Numbered from the stretch's first letter, positions 34,718 through 43,913 are shown. The stretch: 64,000 bases of DNA from Ferrimonas sp048263965 (GCF_048263965.1 NZ_JBLXDO010000017.1:22453-86452), one strand, 5' to 3'. Made by a program: numbers and translations. Notes: generated by a model not told the origin, from the letters alone.

Positions 34718-37700
34718 ATGTCACCCACGCTGCTTATCGGGGTTGCCGCCCTCTGTTACCTGAGTCTGCTTTTCCTGATCGCCTGGGCAGGGGATCGCTA
34801 CATTCGTCAGATCCCCAGTCGGGTGAAGCGCTGGGTCTATGGCCTCTCCCTGGCGGTCTACTGTTCCAGCTGGAGCTTCCTGGGCACCGTGGGTCAGGCC
34901 ACCACGGATCCCTGGGGTTTTATTCCCATCTATATCGGCCCCATCCTGCTGTTTACCGTGGGCTTTGGGGTGATACGCAAGCTGGTGACCGTCTCCAAGC
35001 AGCAGAACATCACCTCGGTGGCGGATTTTATCGCTGCCCGCTACGGCAAATCCCAGTTGCTGGCAGCTCTGGTGACCCTGATTGCGGTGTTTGGCGCCAT
35101 GCCCTACATCGCCCTGCAACTCAAGGCCATGGTGATCAGCTTCAGCCTGTTTCAGCCCAGGACCACCGCCCTGGAGGGGGACATTCTGGCACTGCTGATC
35201 TCCGCCTGTCTGGCGGTGTTTTCCATCCTGTTTGGCACCAGGAAACTGGATGCCACCGAGCACAATCCGGGCCTGATGCTGGCCATCGCCTTCGAATCCC
35301 TGGTGAAGCTGGCGGCCTTTGTCGGTGTGGGGCTGCTGGTGGTGTTTGGCCTGTTTGACGGCCTCGGTGACCTTATCGCCCAGTCCAGGGCACAAGGGGT
35401 GATCAGCGGCGACAGCCATGCGTTGCAGTTGGAGAAGCTGATGCCGGAAACCCTGCTCTCCATGGCGGCGTTTCTCTGTTTGCCGAGGATGTTTCATGTG
35501 ATGGTGGTGGAGTGCGACCACCCCAGGGCAGTGGAGAAGACCCGCTGGCTCTTCCCTCTCTACCTGTTGGTGTTTGGCATCTTTGTGGTGCCTCTGGCCC
35601 TGGCGGGGACCCTGCTGCTGCCCGCCAGTGTGGCACCGGACACCATGGTGATCAGCCTGCCCCTGGCCACCGGCCACTTCTGGACCTCGGTGATCGCCCT
35701 GCTGGGCACCATCTCTGCCGCCACCGGCATGGTGATCGTGGCGGTGGTGACCATCTCCATCATGGTGTCCAACGAGTGGTTGGTGCCCCTGTTGTTGCGT
35801 TCCGGCAAGATCCGCAGCCAGAACTTTTCCCAGTTCTCCAGCCTGCTGCTCAATGCCCGCCGCATCACCATTATCCTGCTGGTGCTGGCGGGACTGGTGG
35901 CCTATCAGACCATCACCTCCCAGGAGTCCCTGGCCAGACTGGGAATGCTGGCTTTCGGTGCCTTTGCCCAGCTGGCGCCCGGCCTCATTGGCGGCCTCTA
36001 TTGGAAGGGAGGAAACCGCAGTGGTGTGCTCAGCGGCCTGGCTGTGGGCTTTATCCTGTGGTTCTCCGTGGTGCTGCAGCCTGAACTGGCCCACCAATCC
36101 AGCCTGTTCGGGGTGAATCAGGGGGTGGTGGATCTCTTCCTGGCTCTGTTGGCCAACGCCCTGTTCTATGTTGTCGGCTCCCTGGTGTTCCGTGCCGGGG
36201 TGGCGGAGCGGATTCAGACCAGTGCCTTTGTGCAGCTGCCGGAGGAGCGCCGGGTCAGCACTAAGCTGCTGGGAGTGGTTACCCAGCATGACCTTCTGCT
36301 GCTGGCCTCCCGCTTTGTCGGTCCTACCCGGGCCTATCAGAGTTTTTCTGAATTCAGCCCCGGATCGGTGGACTCCCGCTCCTGGGGTCGCAGTGCCCCG
36401 GTGGAGTTGATTGCCCATACCGAGCGTCTGCTTTCCAGTGTATTGGGGGCATCCTCTGCGGACCTGGTGATGGACTCGGTGCTGCGGGGGCGGGATCTGG
36501 CACTGGACGAGGTGTTCTCCCTGATGGATGAGGCCTCCGCTAAGATTTTGCTGTCACAGGATATGCTTCGGGGGGCCATCGAGCATGCCTACGAGGGGAT
36601 GAGTGTGGTGGATCAGGAGCTTAAGCTGGTGGCCTGGAACAACCGCTATCAGGAGTTGTACCACTACCCCGATGGTTTCCTGCAACTGGGAATGCCGGTG
36701 GAGCAGATCATCCGCTTCAATGCCGAGCGCGGTTACTGCGGACCGGGAGAGATTGAGGACCATGTGGCCCGGCGGGTCTACTTTATGCGTCAGGGCAGCG
36801 CCCACAGCTCCGAGCGGCGCCGGGAGGATGGTCGGGTGATCAGCGTCCGCGGTAACCCCATGCCTGGAGGCGGTTTTGTGATGACCTTTACCGACATCAC
36901 CGAGTTCCGTCAGCAGGAGACGATGCTGCAGAACATCAACGCCACCCTGGAAGCCAGGGTGGAGGAGCGCACCCGAGAACTGGAAGCTCTGAACCAGAAG
37001 CTGGTGGTGGCCAAAGAGGCGGAGGAGGAAGCCAACCAGAGTAAGAGCCGATTCCTGGCGGCCATCGGTCATGACCTGATGCAGCCTCTGAATGCCGCCA
37101 GACTGTTCACCGCGGCACTGGCCCAGCATCAGAAGCTGGATAAGGAGCTGACCGCCACGGTGGAGAACATCACCGGTTCTCTGCATACCGCCGGGGATCT
37201 GTTGGCGGATCTGCTGGACATCTCCAAGCTGGAGTCCGGTACCATGGAGGTCAACCGTGCCGACGTCAATGTGATGGATATCCTCGAGCCCCTGGTGACC
37301 GAGTTTTCCGTCCTGGCTCAGAGCAATGGTCAGCGCTTCAGTGCCCATCTGCGTTCGGCCACCATCAACACCGATCCCAACCTGATGCGCCGTATTGTCC
37401 AGAACTTCCTGACCAACGCCCTGAAATACGCGCCACGGGGGCGGGTGGTGATGGGAACCCGAATCCACAGCGGCCGCCTGGAGATCCAGGTGTGGGACAA
37501 CGGTTGCGGCATTGCCGAAGACAAGTTGGATGAGATCTTCTATGAGTTCAAACAGCTGAATCTCCACGCCAGGGTCGGAGGCATCGGCCTGGGACTGGCC
37601 ATTGTGGATCGCATCAGCAAGGTGCTGGGCCACCAGCTGCACCTGCGCTCCTCGCTGGGGGAGGGGTCCATGTTCTCGGTGTCTCTGCCCATTAGCGCCT

Positions 37701-38143
37701 CTCCCGTGCCGGCCAGGCCCAAACCCAAGGCCTTGCCTCAGTCTCCCTTGAAAGGGATCAAGGTGCTCTGCATCGATAACGAGGCCACCATCCTGGCGGG
37801 CCTGGCGACTCTGCTGCAGCGTTGGCAGTGTGATGTGGCTCTGGCAGAGAGCCTGGAGGATGCCCTGATAGAGATGGGGCTTCAGGGATTCAAGCCGGAC
37901 GTGATGCTGGCGGATTACCATCTGGACGACAACCGAAATGGCCTGGATGCCATGGATGAGATTCGTCGGCGCTACGGTGAGCAGGTGCCCGGGGTGCTGA
38001 TCACCGCCGATACCCGGGAAGAGCTTAAGCAGGAGGTGGCCCAACGAGGCTACAACTACATGGCCAAGATGGTGAAGCCCGCCGCCTTAAGGGCCATGGT
38101 CTCTTCACTGATTGCGAAAAAGGCGGGTGCAGACCATGATTAG
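34718..38143 (+). CDS. crbS: CrbS-like sodium/solute symporter-histidine kinase-receiver hybrid
   Basis: A 1141-residue protein. Residues 1 to about 500 are a sodium:solute symporter (SLC5/PutP-like) domain with some 13 helices (LIAWAGDRYIRQIPS near the start, then YIALQLKAMVISF). A linker and a PAS domain (about 620-730) follow, then a coiled coil (ATLEARVEERTRELEALNQK), a kinase core with phospho-acceptor His 785 in AIGHDLMQPLNAARLF, N box NFLTNALKYAP, G boxes DNGCGIAE and GIGLGLAI, and a C-terminal receiver with Asp 1066 in MLADYHLDD. This matches CrbS of Vibrio and Pseudomonas, which with CrbR turns on acs; it is divergent from acs here. The ribosome site is weak. Confidence 0.87.
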   Translation: MSPTLLIGVAALCYLSLLFLIAWAGDRYIRQIPSRVKRWVYGLSLAVYCSSWSFLGTVGQATTDPWGFIPIYIGPILLFTVGFGVIRKLVTVSKQQNITSVADFIAARYGKSQLLAALVTLIAVFGAMPYIALQLKAMVISFSLFQPRTTALEGDILALLISACLAVFSILFGTRKLDATEHNPGLMLAIAFESLVKLAAFVGVGLLVVFGLFDGLGDLIAQSRAQGVISGDSHALQLEKLMPETLLSMAAFLCLPRMFHVMVVECDHPRAVEKTRWLFPLYLLVFGIFVVPLALAGTLLLPASVAPDTMVISLPLATGHFWTSVIALLGTISAATGMVIVAVVTISIMVSNEWLVPLLLRSGKIRSQNFSQFSSLLLNARRITIILLVLAGLVAYQTITSQESLARLGMLAFGAFAQLAPGLIGGLYWKGGNRSGVLSGLAVGFILWFSVVLQPELAHQSSLFGVNQGVVDLFLALLANALFYVVGSLVFRAGVAERIQTSAFVQLPEERRVSTKLLGVVTQHDLLLLASRFVGPTRAYQSFSEFSPGSVDSRSWGRSAPVELIAHTERLLSSVLGASSADLVMDSVLRGRDLALDEVFSLMDEASAKILLSQDMLRGAIEHAYEGMSVVDQELKLVAWNNRYQELYHYPDGFLQLGMPVEQIIRFNAERGYCGPGEIEDHVARRVYFMRQGSAHSSERRREDGRVISVRGNPMPGGGFVMTFTDITEFRQQETMLQNINATLEARVEERTRELEALNQKLVVAKEAEEEANQSKSRFLAAIGHDLMQPLNAARLFTAALAQHQKLDKELTATVENITGSLHTAGDLLADLLDISKLESGTMEVNRADVNVMDILEPLVTEFSVLAQSNGQRFSAHLRSATINTDPNLMRRIVQNFLTNALKYAPRGRVVMGTRIHSGRLEIQVWDNGCGIAEDKLDEIFYEFKQLNLHARVGGIGLGLAIVDRISKVLGHQLHLRSSLGEGSMFSVSLPISASPVPARPKPKALPQSPLKGIKVLCIDNEATILAGLATLLQRWQCDVALAESLEDALIEMGLQGFKPDVMLADYHLDDNRNGLDAMDEIRRRYGEQVPGVLITADTREELKQEVAQRGYNYMAKMVKPAALRAMVSSLIAKKAGADHD

Positions 38144-38169
38144 AATTGTTCAGGCTGGGGTTCAACCCA

Positions 38170-38862
38170 ATGAGTAAGATGGAAAACTTTGAGACGATCT
38201 GGCAACGGGCCGCCGAGCGCAAGGGCGGCGATGACGCCTTGAGGGCCCTGTTGCCTGCACCGGAAGCAACGACCTTACCCAGCGATGACAGGCTGCTGTC
38301 TGCCATGAGTGCCCAGATCTTCAAGTCGGGCTTTGTCTGGCGGGTGGTAGAGAACAAGTGGCCCGCCTTCGAGGAGGCGTTCTGGGGGTTTGCGCCCCTT
38401 AAACTGGTACTGATGTCGCCGGATCAACTGGACCAGCGAATGCAGAATCCGGCTCTGATCCGTCACGGTAAGAAGATGCAGGCGGTGCTGGACAACGCCC
38501 GCATGGTGGCTGAACTCGCCGAGGAGCATGGCAGTTTTGGTCAATGGCTCAGTCAGTGGCAGAGCCGGGAAGTGGTGACTCTCTGGGCTGAGCTGAAGAA
38601 GCGCGGTGCCCGCCTGGGAGGCAATACCGGCCCCTATTTCCTGAGGGCGGTGGGCATAGACACCTTCCTGATGACCGGGGATGTCACCTCCTATCTGCAG
38701 GCGCATCAGCTGATCGAGGGCGCTCCCACCAGTAAGCGGGCGCTCACTCAGGCCCAGGCCTGTTTTGACCAGTGGCAGCAGCAGAGTGGTCTGCCCCTGG
38801 CCAGCATCTCCCGGGTGATCTCCTGCTCTGTGGGGGACAACCGCCTGGGGGTGAGCCACTGA
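38170..38862 (+). CDS. DNA-3-methyladenine glycosylase I family protein
   Basis: A 230-residue helix-hairpin-helix-type base excision protein of the Tag superfamily (FETIWQRAAERKGGDDALRA, then QIFKSGFVWRVVENKWPAFE, where Tag has its substrate pocket). It is longer than E. coli Tag (187) and lacks an obvious Cys/His zinc set at both ends, so it belongs to the divergent methyladenine glycosylase I-like group seen in shewanellae. The ATG at 38170 (MSKMENFETI) is favoured. It follows crbS by 26 bases and may be cotranscribed. Confidence 0.78.
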   Translation: MSKMENFETIWQRAAERKGGDDALRALLPAPEATTLPSDDRLLSAMSAQIFKSGFVWRVVENKWPAFEEAFWGFAPLKLVLMSPDQLDQRMQNPALIRHGKKMQAVLDNARMVAELAEEHGSFGQWLSQWQSREVVTLWAELKKRGARLGGNTGPYFLRAVGIDTFLMTGDVTSYLQAHQLIEGAPTSKRALTQAQACFDQWQQQSGLPLASISRVISCSVGDNRLGVSH

Positions 38863-38905
38863 CGATGGCCATTTGGTCTCGATCACGCCACTGAAGGAGA
38901 ACGCT

Positions 38906-39334
38906 ATGGAGTCTAAAACACCCTGGTATTTCTGGCTGGTGGCGGCTCTGGCGTTGCTGTGGAATGCGGGCGGTGCCCTGGATTACGTGATGACCCAGAC
39001 CCGCAACGAGGAGTATATGGCTCAGTTCTCCGAGGCGCAGTTGGCGTTCTTCTACGGATTGCCGGCCTGGGTGGTGGCCTGCTGGGCGACGGCGGTGTGG
39101 GGGGGCGTGCTTGGTGCCCTGCTGCTGCTGTTGCGCCGTGAGGTGGCGGTGCAGGTCTTCCTGGTCTCCTTTATCGCCATGGTGGCCTCCATGGGACACA
39201 ACTTTTTGCTGAGCAATGGCCTGGAGGTGATGGGCGCCCCCTTCTCCCTGGTATTCAGCGGAGCGATATTTGTTATCTCGCTGGGCCTGTATCTGTTTGC
39301 GCGCAGGATGACCCGAGCGGGCCTCCTGCGCTAG
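38906..39334 (+). CDS. Unknown four-helix membrane protein, 142 aa
   Basis: AAGGAG lies 7 bases before the ATG at 38906. Four helices are predicted: WYFWLVAALALLWNAGGALD, AWVVACWATAVWGGVLGALL, VQVFLVSFIAMVASMG and FSLVFSGAIFVISLGLYLF. The residues between the first two (DYVMTQTRNEEYMAQFSEAQ) are polar. It matches a small alteromonad/bacteroidete family annotated as hypothetical; no function is known to me. It follows the glycosylase gene by 43 bases and converges with a LysR gene 6 bases further on. Confidence 0.75.
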   Translation: MESKTPWYFWLVAALALLWNAGGALDYVMTQTRNEEYMAQFSEAQLAFFYGLPAWVVACWATAVWGGVLGALLLLLRREVAVQVFLVSFIAMVASMGHNFLLSNGLEVMGAPFSLVFSGAIFVISLGLYLFARRMTRAGLLR

Positions 39335-39340
39335 CCTGAG

Positions 39341-40171
39341 TTACCTTGTCGGTGTAACCAGTTCCCGAATCTGATCGGTGAGGGCATACATGTCAAAGTG
39401 CTTCCTGAACTGGTTGGAGGCGCGCAGGAAGAAGCCCAGGGGGTAGGCTTCCAGGGCGCGTTGCTCCACCTCTTGTGGCAGGCTCCAGGTGGGCAGTACC
39501 ACAGCCTGTCCCGAGGCTTGAGGCACATCGCCAAGCAGGCTGGCGGATTCACTCTGCAGCCACTGACTCTCTTCATCGCTCTCCAGGCCACTCTCTTCGA
39601 TGATTCTTCGGGCCAGACTCTGTTCAAGCATGGTGCTGAACACCACCTTGGAGATGGCGGTGTCATCTTCTGGGCATACCAGGCTCATCGGGTGCTCTAC
39701 CAGGATGTCCCTTGCCATGGCTTTCTCCTCGGGCCAGGCAAACCCCAGGGTGAGATCAGACTCGTCGATGATAGCGGGCGTCATTACTGAGAAGCGTGAA
39801 ATGGAGAGGTTGAGGCTGGCGGATTCGGAAATCACCCCGGCTATGGCACTGACCAGATCGTTACGAATGCCGTCACTGATGGCGATCTTCAAAAACTGCT
39901 GCTGATCCAACTTGGCAAACTCGCTCATCATCTCGTCCTGCAGGCGAATCGCCCTCTGGCTGTAGTGAAACACCAGTTGCCCCTCGCGGGTCAGTTTCAG
40001 CCCAGAGCTCTTCTCCAGCAGCCGTTTGCCGAAGTGTTCCTCGACCTTGCGTACATGTTGAGAGACCGCAGGTTGGGTCATAAACAGCGAGGCGGCAGCA
40101 TCGCTGTAGCTGCCTTTGTCAGCGACACAGGCAAAGGTTTTCAGAAACTTGATATCGATAGAGCGATTCAT
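39341..40171 (-). CDS. LysR-type transcriptional regulator
   Basis: A 276-residue regulator with winged helix in residues 5-65 (IKFLKTFACVADKGSYSDAA, then MTQPAVSQHVRKVEEHFGKR) and an effector domain from about 90 on (LKIAISDGIRNDLVSAIAGV). The ATG at 40171 is preceded in frame by a GTG; GGGGA lies upstream. Its direction puts it downstream of the prepilin peptidase gene but with its own AT-rich upstream region (40190-40240). Its target is unclear: neither neighbour is divergent from it, so it may act elsewhere. Confidence 0.85.
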   Translation of the reverse strand: MNRSIDIKFLKTFACVADKGSYSDAAASLFMTQPAVSQHVRKVEEHFGKRLLEKSSGLKLTREGQLVFHYSQRAIRLQDEMMSEFAKLDQQQFLKIAISDGIRNDLVSAIAGVISESASLNLSISRFSVMTPAIIDESDLTLGFAWPEEKAMARDILVEHPMSLVCPEDDTAISKVVFSTMLEQSLARRIIEESGLESDEESQWLQSESASLLGDVPQASGQAVVLPTWSLPQEVEQRALEAYPLGFFLRASNQFRKHFDMYALTDQIRELVTPTR

Positions 40172-40313
40172 CACAATCCCCAGTCAATGCATCCATTCTT
40201 ATTCTAAGTAATTGATATATTTTATTATCTTGTCCTTGGGCCTCTCCCGTGCCCACAGGCCAAAAAATTTATCTTCTATTTTAGGTTCTTTTCATTTCGG
40301 TCGCCTTGTCCCA

Positions 40314-40736
40314 TTACTGACCGAGATTGCTGAGTACTACGCCCAGACAACCGCCGATGGTGATGGCCGGCCCATAGGGCACACCTCTTTCCCTGGCCTT
40401 GGCGCGATTGGTGATCAGCATGGCGATGGCGATGGTCGCCCCCACCAGGGTGATCACCAACAGCACCCCGGGAAACAGCTCAGGATTGATTCCCAGGGAG
40501 TAAGCCGCCAGCAGCTTGGTGTCGCCGGCGCCTAAAATATTAAGCATCATTAACGCCATGCCGACAGCAACGATAATAATGGGCAGCAGTAACTGAATCC
40601 GTTCCCCGGGGCCTGTAAGAGCAATAATTGCGGTGAGCACCCCGGTAAAAACCACTGTTATATTTGAAATTTTTCTGTGTCTGATGTCGCTGTATATGAC
40701 CACCAGACTCACTAGTGCAAGAATAATCAACAGCAC
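40314..40736 (-). CDS. tadV: Flp prepilin peptidase (CpaA/TadV, type IV leader peptidase A24)
   Basis: A 140-residue inner-membrane aspartic protease that cleaves the Flp prepilin and the pseudopilins TadE/TadF. The two active-site Asp lie in YSDIRHRKI (near residue 17) and GAGDTKLL (near 72), the latter the GxGD hallmark. The short form without the N-terminal methylase domain is normal for TadV/CpaA. It is divergent from flp, unlike many tad loci where it follows the pilin in the same operon. Confidence 0.92.
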   Translation of the reverse strand: MLLIILALVSLVVIYSDIRHRKISNITVVFTGVLTAIIALTGPGERIQLLLPIIIVAVGMALMMLNILGAGDTKLLAAYSLGINPELFPGVLLVITLVGATIAIAMLITNRAKARERGVPYGPAITIGGCLGVVLSNLGQ

Positions 40737-40933
40737 TGGTCACCCCGCAGTTTTACCGTTTTATCTGTATGTTAACCGGAGTCGTTTCGACTGTATCAGA
40801 CTTTATCATTTTTTTCTTATAAAAATATAAGGAGAAAAGGCTAGTGGCCCAATTCGGATCGCACATAGTATTGGTTCTGCAAAGCAATCAAGGCAATTGA
40901 CGCCAAACAAATTATTCCTGGGGGAATCTTCAT

Positions 40934-41146
40934 ATGTTCGATTACATCAAGTCCAAATTCTACCTCTCTTTCGGTCAGTACATTAAAGATGAGCGTGGTG
41001 TAACCGCCGTAGAATACGCCATCATCGCTGTAGCAATGTCTGCCATCATCCTGGTCGTATTCAACGATGGCTCCCTGAAGACCGCCCTGACCAACGCTGT
41101 AGGCTCCATTCAGACCAACATGACTTCTGCGACTACTGCCAACTAA
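40934..41146 (+). CDS. flp: Flp-type pilin
   Basis: A 70-residue prepilin. A 22-residue leader (with KSKFYLSFGQYIKDERG) ends in Gly, and the mature protein begins VTAVEYAIIAVAM, containing the Flp-defining Glu-Tyr pair at positions 5-6 of the mature chain. A hydrophobic stretch and a small Thr/Ser/Asn-rich tail follow. It polymerises into the adhesive Tad pilus. GGGGA lies about 10 bases before the ATG. It is separated from the assembly genes by a terminator, so it can be made in large excess. Confidence 0.95.
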   Translation: MFDYIKSKFYLSFGQYIKDERGVTAVEYAIIAVAMSAIILVVFNDGSLKTALTNAVGSIQTNMTSATTAN

Positions 41147-41214
41147 TTGTCAGTCGCCAATTAATTGTCCACGGTGGAGTTTGTTATCGACGTCAATTAA
41201 TTGCCAGTCGCCAA
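41144..41214 (+). repeat. Direct repeat pair just after flp
   Basis: TAATTGTCAGTCGCCAA (41144-41160, overlapping the flp stop) recurs as TAATTGCCAGTCGCCAA (41198-41214), 16 of 17 bases identical and 54 bases apart. Each is joined to a palindromic CAATTAATTG (41158-41167, 41194-41203). They may shape the 3' end of pilin mRNA or be traces of a local duplication. Confidence 0.7.
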
Positions 41215-41237
41215 GGATTTGTCGGCGCCTAATTGCC

Positions 41238-41332
41238 CCGACAGTCTAAATCGATAATTAATCTTTTTAGTCTGTCGGCGGCCAGACTCAATACCGAATA
41301 AGAGCAAAAAGGAGGCTTGCCCTCCTTTTTTT
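41238..41332 (+). terminator. Intra-locus attenuator: hairpin plus terminator between flp and cpaB
   Basis: An imperfect 13-bp hairpin (CCGACAGTCTAAA at 41238-41250 against TTTAGTCTGTCGG at 41266-41278) precedes a clear terminator, GGAGG-CTTGC-CCTCC plus seven T (41311-41332). It would stop most transcripts after the pilin gene and let a fraction read through into the assembly genes. The next ATG is only 9 bases beyond the T run. Confidence 0.78.
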
Positions 41333-41341
41333 ATAGATGCT

Positions 41342-42115
41342 ATGAGTAGATTATTCATTTTCGTCATTATCTTCGGCATCGTGCTGTTTTCTATCTTTTC
41401 TTTAGAAGAATTCCTGATTGCGCCACAGCCCGAAGTCGCAGCCGTAGAGAATAAGGTCAGAGAGGTCGAAGTGGCACGTCTTGTTCGGGACGTAAGTCGC
41501 TCTGAGTCCGTAGATAAAACCTCTCTGGAATTTATCTCCCTGAATGAAACTGCAGTAGTGAGCCAGAACATTACCCCTGCCAGAGAACTTAAACTCACCA
41601 AGGGAAGTGTTTTCGGCGGCGATTACAAGGCAGGAAGCTTTTTATTATCTGACATGGTGTCAAACCCTGGCGATACAGGGTATTTGATGCTGTCCATCGG
41701 CGACAAATATGTCCCCTATTTTTATTCTTCAGACGACAACCAGGCCATCGACACCATTCCAATTGCGGTAGGTGACCGGGTGAGTTTCGTGGCCACCACC
41801 GCCGCCACTCACAATATCAAAGAGGCAGGCTACGCCGAAATCACCGACATCACCAGCCGGGTGATTGTCGAGGATGCCAAGGTGATTCAGGTGCTCAGTG
41901 CGCCCCAGAACCAGCAGGACCAGGAGGAGACCGACAGCAGTCTGCTGATCGCCCTGACCGTGGAGCAGGTGCTGCAGCTGGAGATGGCCAGAAAGCTGGG
42001 GGACATCACCCTGGTACCTTCTCGTCTGACTGGCAACACCTTGTCGGTGAAGAGCAGTGACGTCATTGAGCGTCTCAGCGGTGTTCGGGAGCTTCGTGCC
42101 GGGGAGGCCCAATGA
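41342..42115 (+). CDS. cpaB: Flp pilus assembly protein CpaB/RcpC
   Basis: A 257-residue protein with an N-terminal helix (LFIFVIIFGIVLFSIFSLEE), an SAF-like domain (about 70-130; ARELKLTKGSVFGGDYKAGS) and a C-terminal region rich in beta strands, as in RcpC/CpaB, a periplasmic partner of the secretin. No good ribosome site is visible ahead of the ATG at 41342; the nearest GGAGG lies inside the terminator stem, 26 bases away. The next gene's ATG overlaps this stop by 4 bases. Confidence 0.87.
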   Translation: MSRLFIFVIIFGIVLFSIFSLEEFLIAPQPEVAAVENKVREVEVARLVRDVSRSESVDKTSLEFISLNETAVVSQNITPARELKLTKGSVFGGDYKAGSFLLSDMVSNPGDTGYLMLSIGDKYVPYFYSSDDNQAIDTIPIAVGDRVSFVATTAATHNIKEAGYAEITDITSRVIVEDAKVIQVLSAPQNQQDQEETDSSLLIALTVEQVLQLEMARKLGDITLVPSRLTGNTLSVKSSDVIERLSGVRELRAGEAQ

Positions 42116-43449
42116 TGATTATGCGAGTGACAGCCTGGCTGGTCGCCCTGCTGGTGACTGTGGTGATGACCCTGGTTCCCGCCACCGCCGCCACCTATAA
42201 CCTGGATGAGGGCGGCGCTAAAACCCTGAGATCCAATAAGCCCATCGATACCGTGTTTATCTCCAATGCCAAGGTGGCGGATTACAAGGTGGTGGACAAC
42301 CACAAGGTGGTGGTGTTTGGAGTCTCCCCTGGCCTCTCTACGGTGATTCTCTACGATCAGGAGGGCGGGGAGCTGGCCAACCACACCCTGGTGGTCAACC
42401 TCAATCCCAGAGTGCTGGAGCAACTGGTGGCAGCCCATTACCCCGATGAGAAGATCACCATCCGCAATGTGCTGGAGCAGGTGGTGCTGGAAGGCACGGT
42501 TTCCAGTGAGGCGGTGAAGCAATCGGTCTACGAGCTGGTAGGCGAGATGCTGACCAAGGAGGTTCAGGTCAATGAGATCGTGTTGAACGACACCAACGGC
42601 TATGAACTGGCGAACCTCGAATATGGCCGCACCAGCCTCTACCGTGGCGTCATCAACAACCTCAAGGTACTGACCACAGAGCAGATCAACGTCAAACTGA
42701 CGGTGGCTGAAGTCTCCAGCGGCCTGCTGAGCCAGCTGGGTGTTCAGTACGGGTCCGAGGGCGCCGAAGCGGGGCAGTTCGTGGATTACCTGCTGGACTT
42801 CTCTGCCGAAGACATCATCTCCGTCATCTCTGCCAAGAAGGATGAAACCCTGGGGCAGGTGCTGGCCGAGCCCAACCTGTCGGTGATCTCCGGCGAGACC
42901 GCCAGCTTCCTGGTGGGCGGGGAGATCCCCATCGCCGTGCGCACCGATGACACCGTCTCCGTGACCTACAAGGAGTACGGCATCAAGCTCAACCTGGTGG
43001 CCAAGGTGATGGACAGCGACAACATCCGCCTCTCCCTGATGCCGGAAGTGAGCTCTATCGATGCTCAGAACACCTACGACAGCACCATTGCCAACATCCC
43101 GGCGCTGCGCACCCGTCGTGCTCACACCACAGTCCAACTGAAAGATGGCCAGAGCTTTGTACTGGCGGGTCTGCTCACCTCAGAGGAGCGGGAGCTGCTG
43201 TCACGGGTGCCACTGTTGGGCGACATTCCGGTGCTGGGCAGCCTGTTCAGTCATACCGAGTCTGATTACACCAAGACCGAGCTGATTATTGTGGCCACGG
43301 TCAACCTGGTGCAGCCCACCTCTCCTGAGCGAGTGCGGCTGCCAGTGATGCAACGGACCAGCGACCTGGAGCGGCTGCTGGGGATCGAGTTCAGCAACCC
43401 TCAGCAACCCGAACTGCAAGAGGTTCTGACCCAGGGAGGTTTCCGATGA
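42112..43449 (+). CDS. cpaC: Flp pilus outer-membrane secretin CpaC/RcpA
   Basis: A 445-residue secretin with a signal peptide (LVALLVTVVMTLVPATAATY). Residues 30-120 form the N-terminal pilus/BON-like domain (SNKPIDTVFISNAKVADYKV, then GLSTVILYDQEGG). The secretin core occupies about 230-410: VLAEPNLSVISGETASFLVG, a typical VPLLGDIPVLGSLF near residue 367, and ELIIVATVNLVQP. It forms the outer-membrane pore for the pilus. Overlaps of 4 bases with both neighbours. Confidence 0.94.
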   Translation: MMIMRVTAWLVALLVTVVMTLVPATAATYNLDEGGAKTLRSNKPIDTVFISNAKVADYKVVDNHKVVVFGVSPGLSTVILYDQEGGELANHTLVVNLNPRVLEQLVAAHYPDEKITIRNVLEQVVLEGTVSSEAVKQSVYELVGEMLTKEVQVNEIVLNDTNGYELANLEYGRTSLYRGVINNLKVLTTEQINVKLTVAEVSSGLLSQLGVQYGSEGAEAGQFVDYLLDFSAEDIISVISAKKDETLGQVLAEPNLSVISGETASFLVGGEIPIAVRTDDTVSVTYKEYGIKLNLVAKVMDSDNIRLSLMPEVSSIDAQNTYDSTIANIPALRTRRAHTTVQLKDGQSFVLAGLLTSEERELLSRVPLLGDIPVLGSLFSHTESDYTKTELIIVATVNLVQPTSPERVRLPVMQRTSDLERLLGIEFSNPQQPELQEVLTQGGFR

Positions 43450-43913
43450 AACAGCTTGTTTTCCTATTGGCAGTGGCGCTGTGTGGCTGCAGCGCCACCC
43501 AGGCCCCGGAACCCGCCAAAGTCATGGTTCGTCAGATGGAGACGCGGCTTGAGCTGGCGTCTGTCCGGTTGCCTGATGCAAATCGGCGCACTCAGGCGTT
43601 CATCAATGAGCTGAGTGAGCACTCTGACCACCTGAGCCTGCGCATTCAATATGGTCCAGGAGCCAAAGAGATGGCTAATGCACTGAAACTGACCGCCTAT
43701 GGGTACGGCGTGTCGCCGGTTCGGGTCAATCTGGTGGCCCTTCCCGGCAATGCCAGGGACAAGCTGACCCTGGATGCCCGTTATCTGCTGATTCAGAACG
43801 ACGATTGTGGTCGCCTCTCCATGGCCAACCGCGAGCAGTACAGCTTCGGCTGCACCCTGGAGTACAACCGCACTCTGACCCTGACCAACCCGCTGCCTGG
43901 AGGTGTTGAATGA
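43446..43913 (+). CDS. Tad locus lipoprotein (RcpB/CpaD position)
   Basis: A 155-residue lipoprotein: the signal ends LAVALCGCS with a lipobox Cys at 14. The mature part carries a repeated Ser/Arg-rich pattern and the segment LKLTAYGYGVSPVRVNLVAL. By position between the secretin and TadZ it is the RcpB/CpaD equivalent, a pilotin-like outer-membrane lipoprotein of the secretin. The sequence is too divergent for me to match to either family on its own. ATGA overlaps on both sides. Confidence 0.75.
   Translation: MKQLVFLLAVALCGCSATQAPEPAKVMVRQMETRLELASVRLPDANRRTQAFINELSEHSDHLSLRIQYGPGAKEMANALKLTAYGYGVSPVRVNLVALPGNARDKLTLDARYLLIQNDDCGRLSMANREQYSFGCTLEYNRTLTLTNPLPGGVE

Noticed and set aside
40850..40880. 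Sigma-54 promoter ahead of flp
   Set aside because: TGGCCC is present but the GC of the -12 element is not at the required distance.
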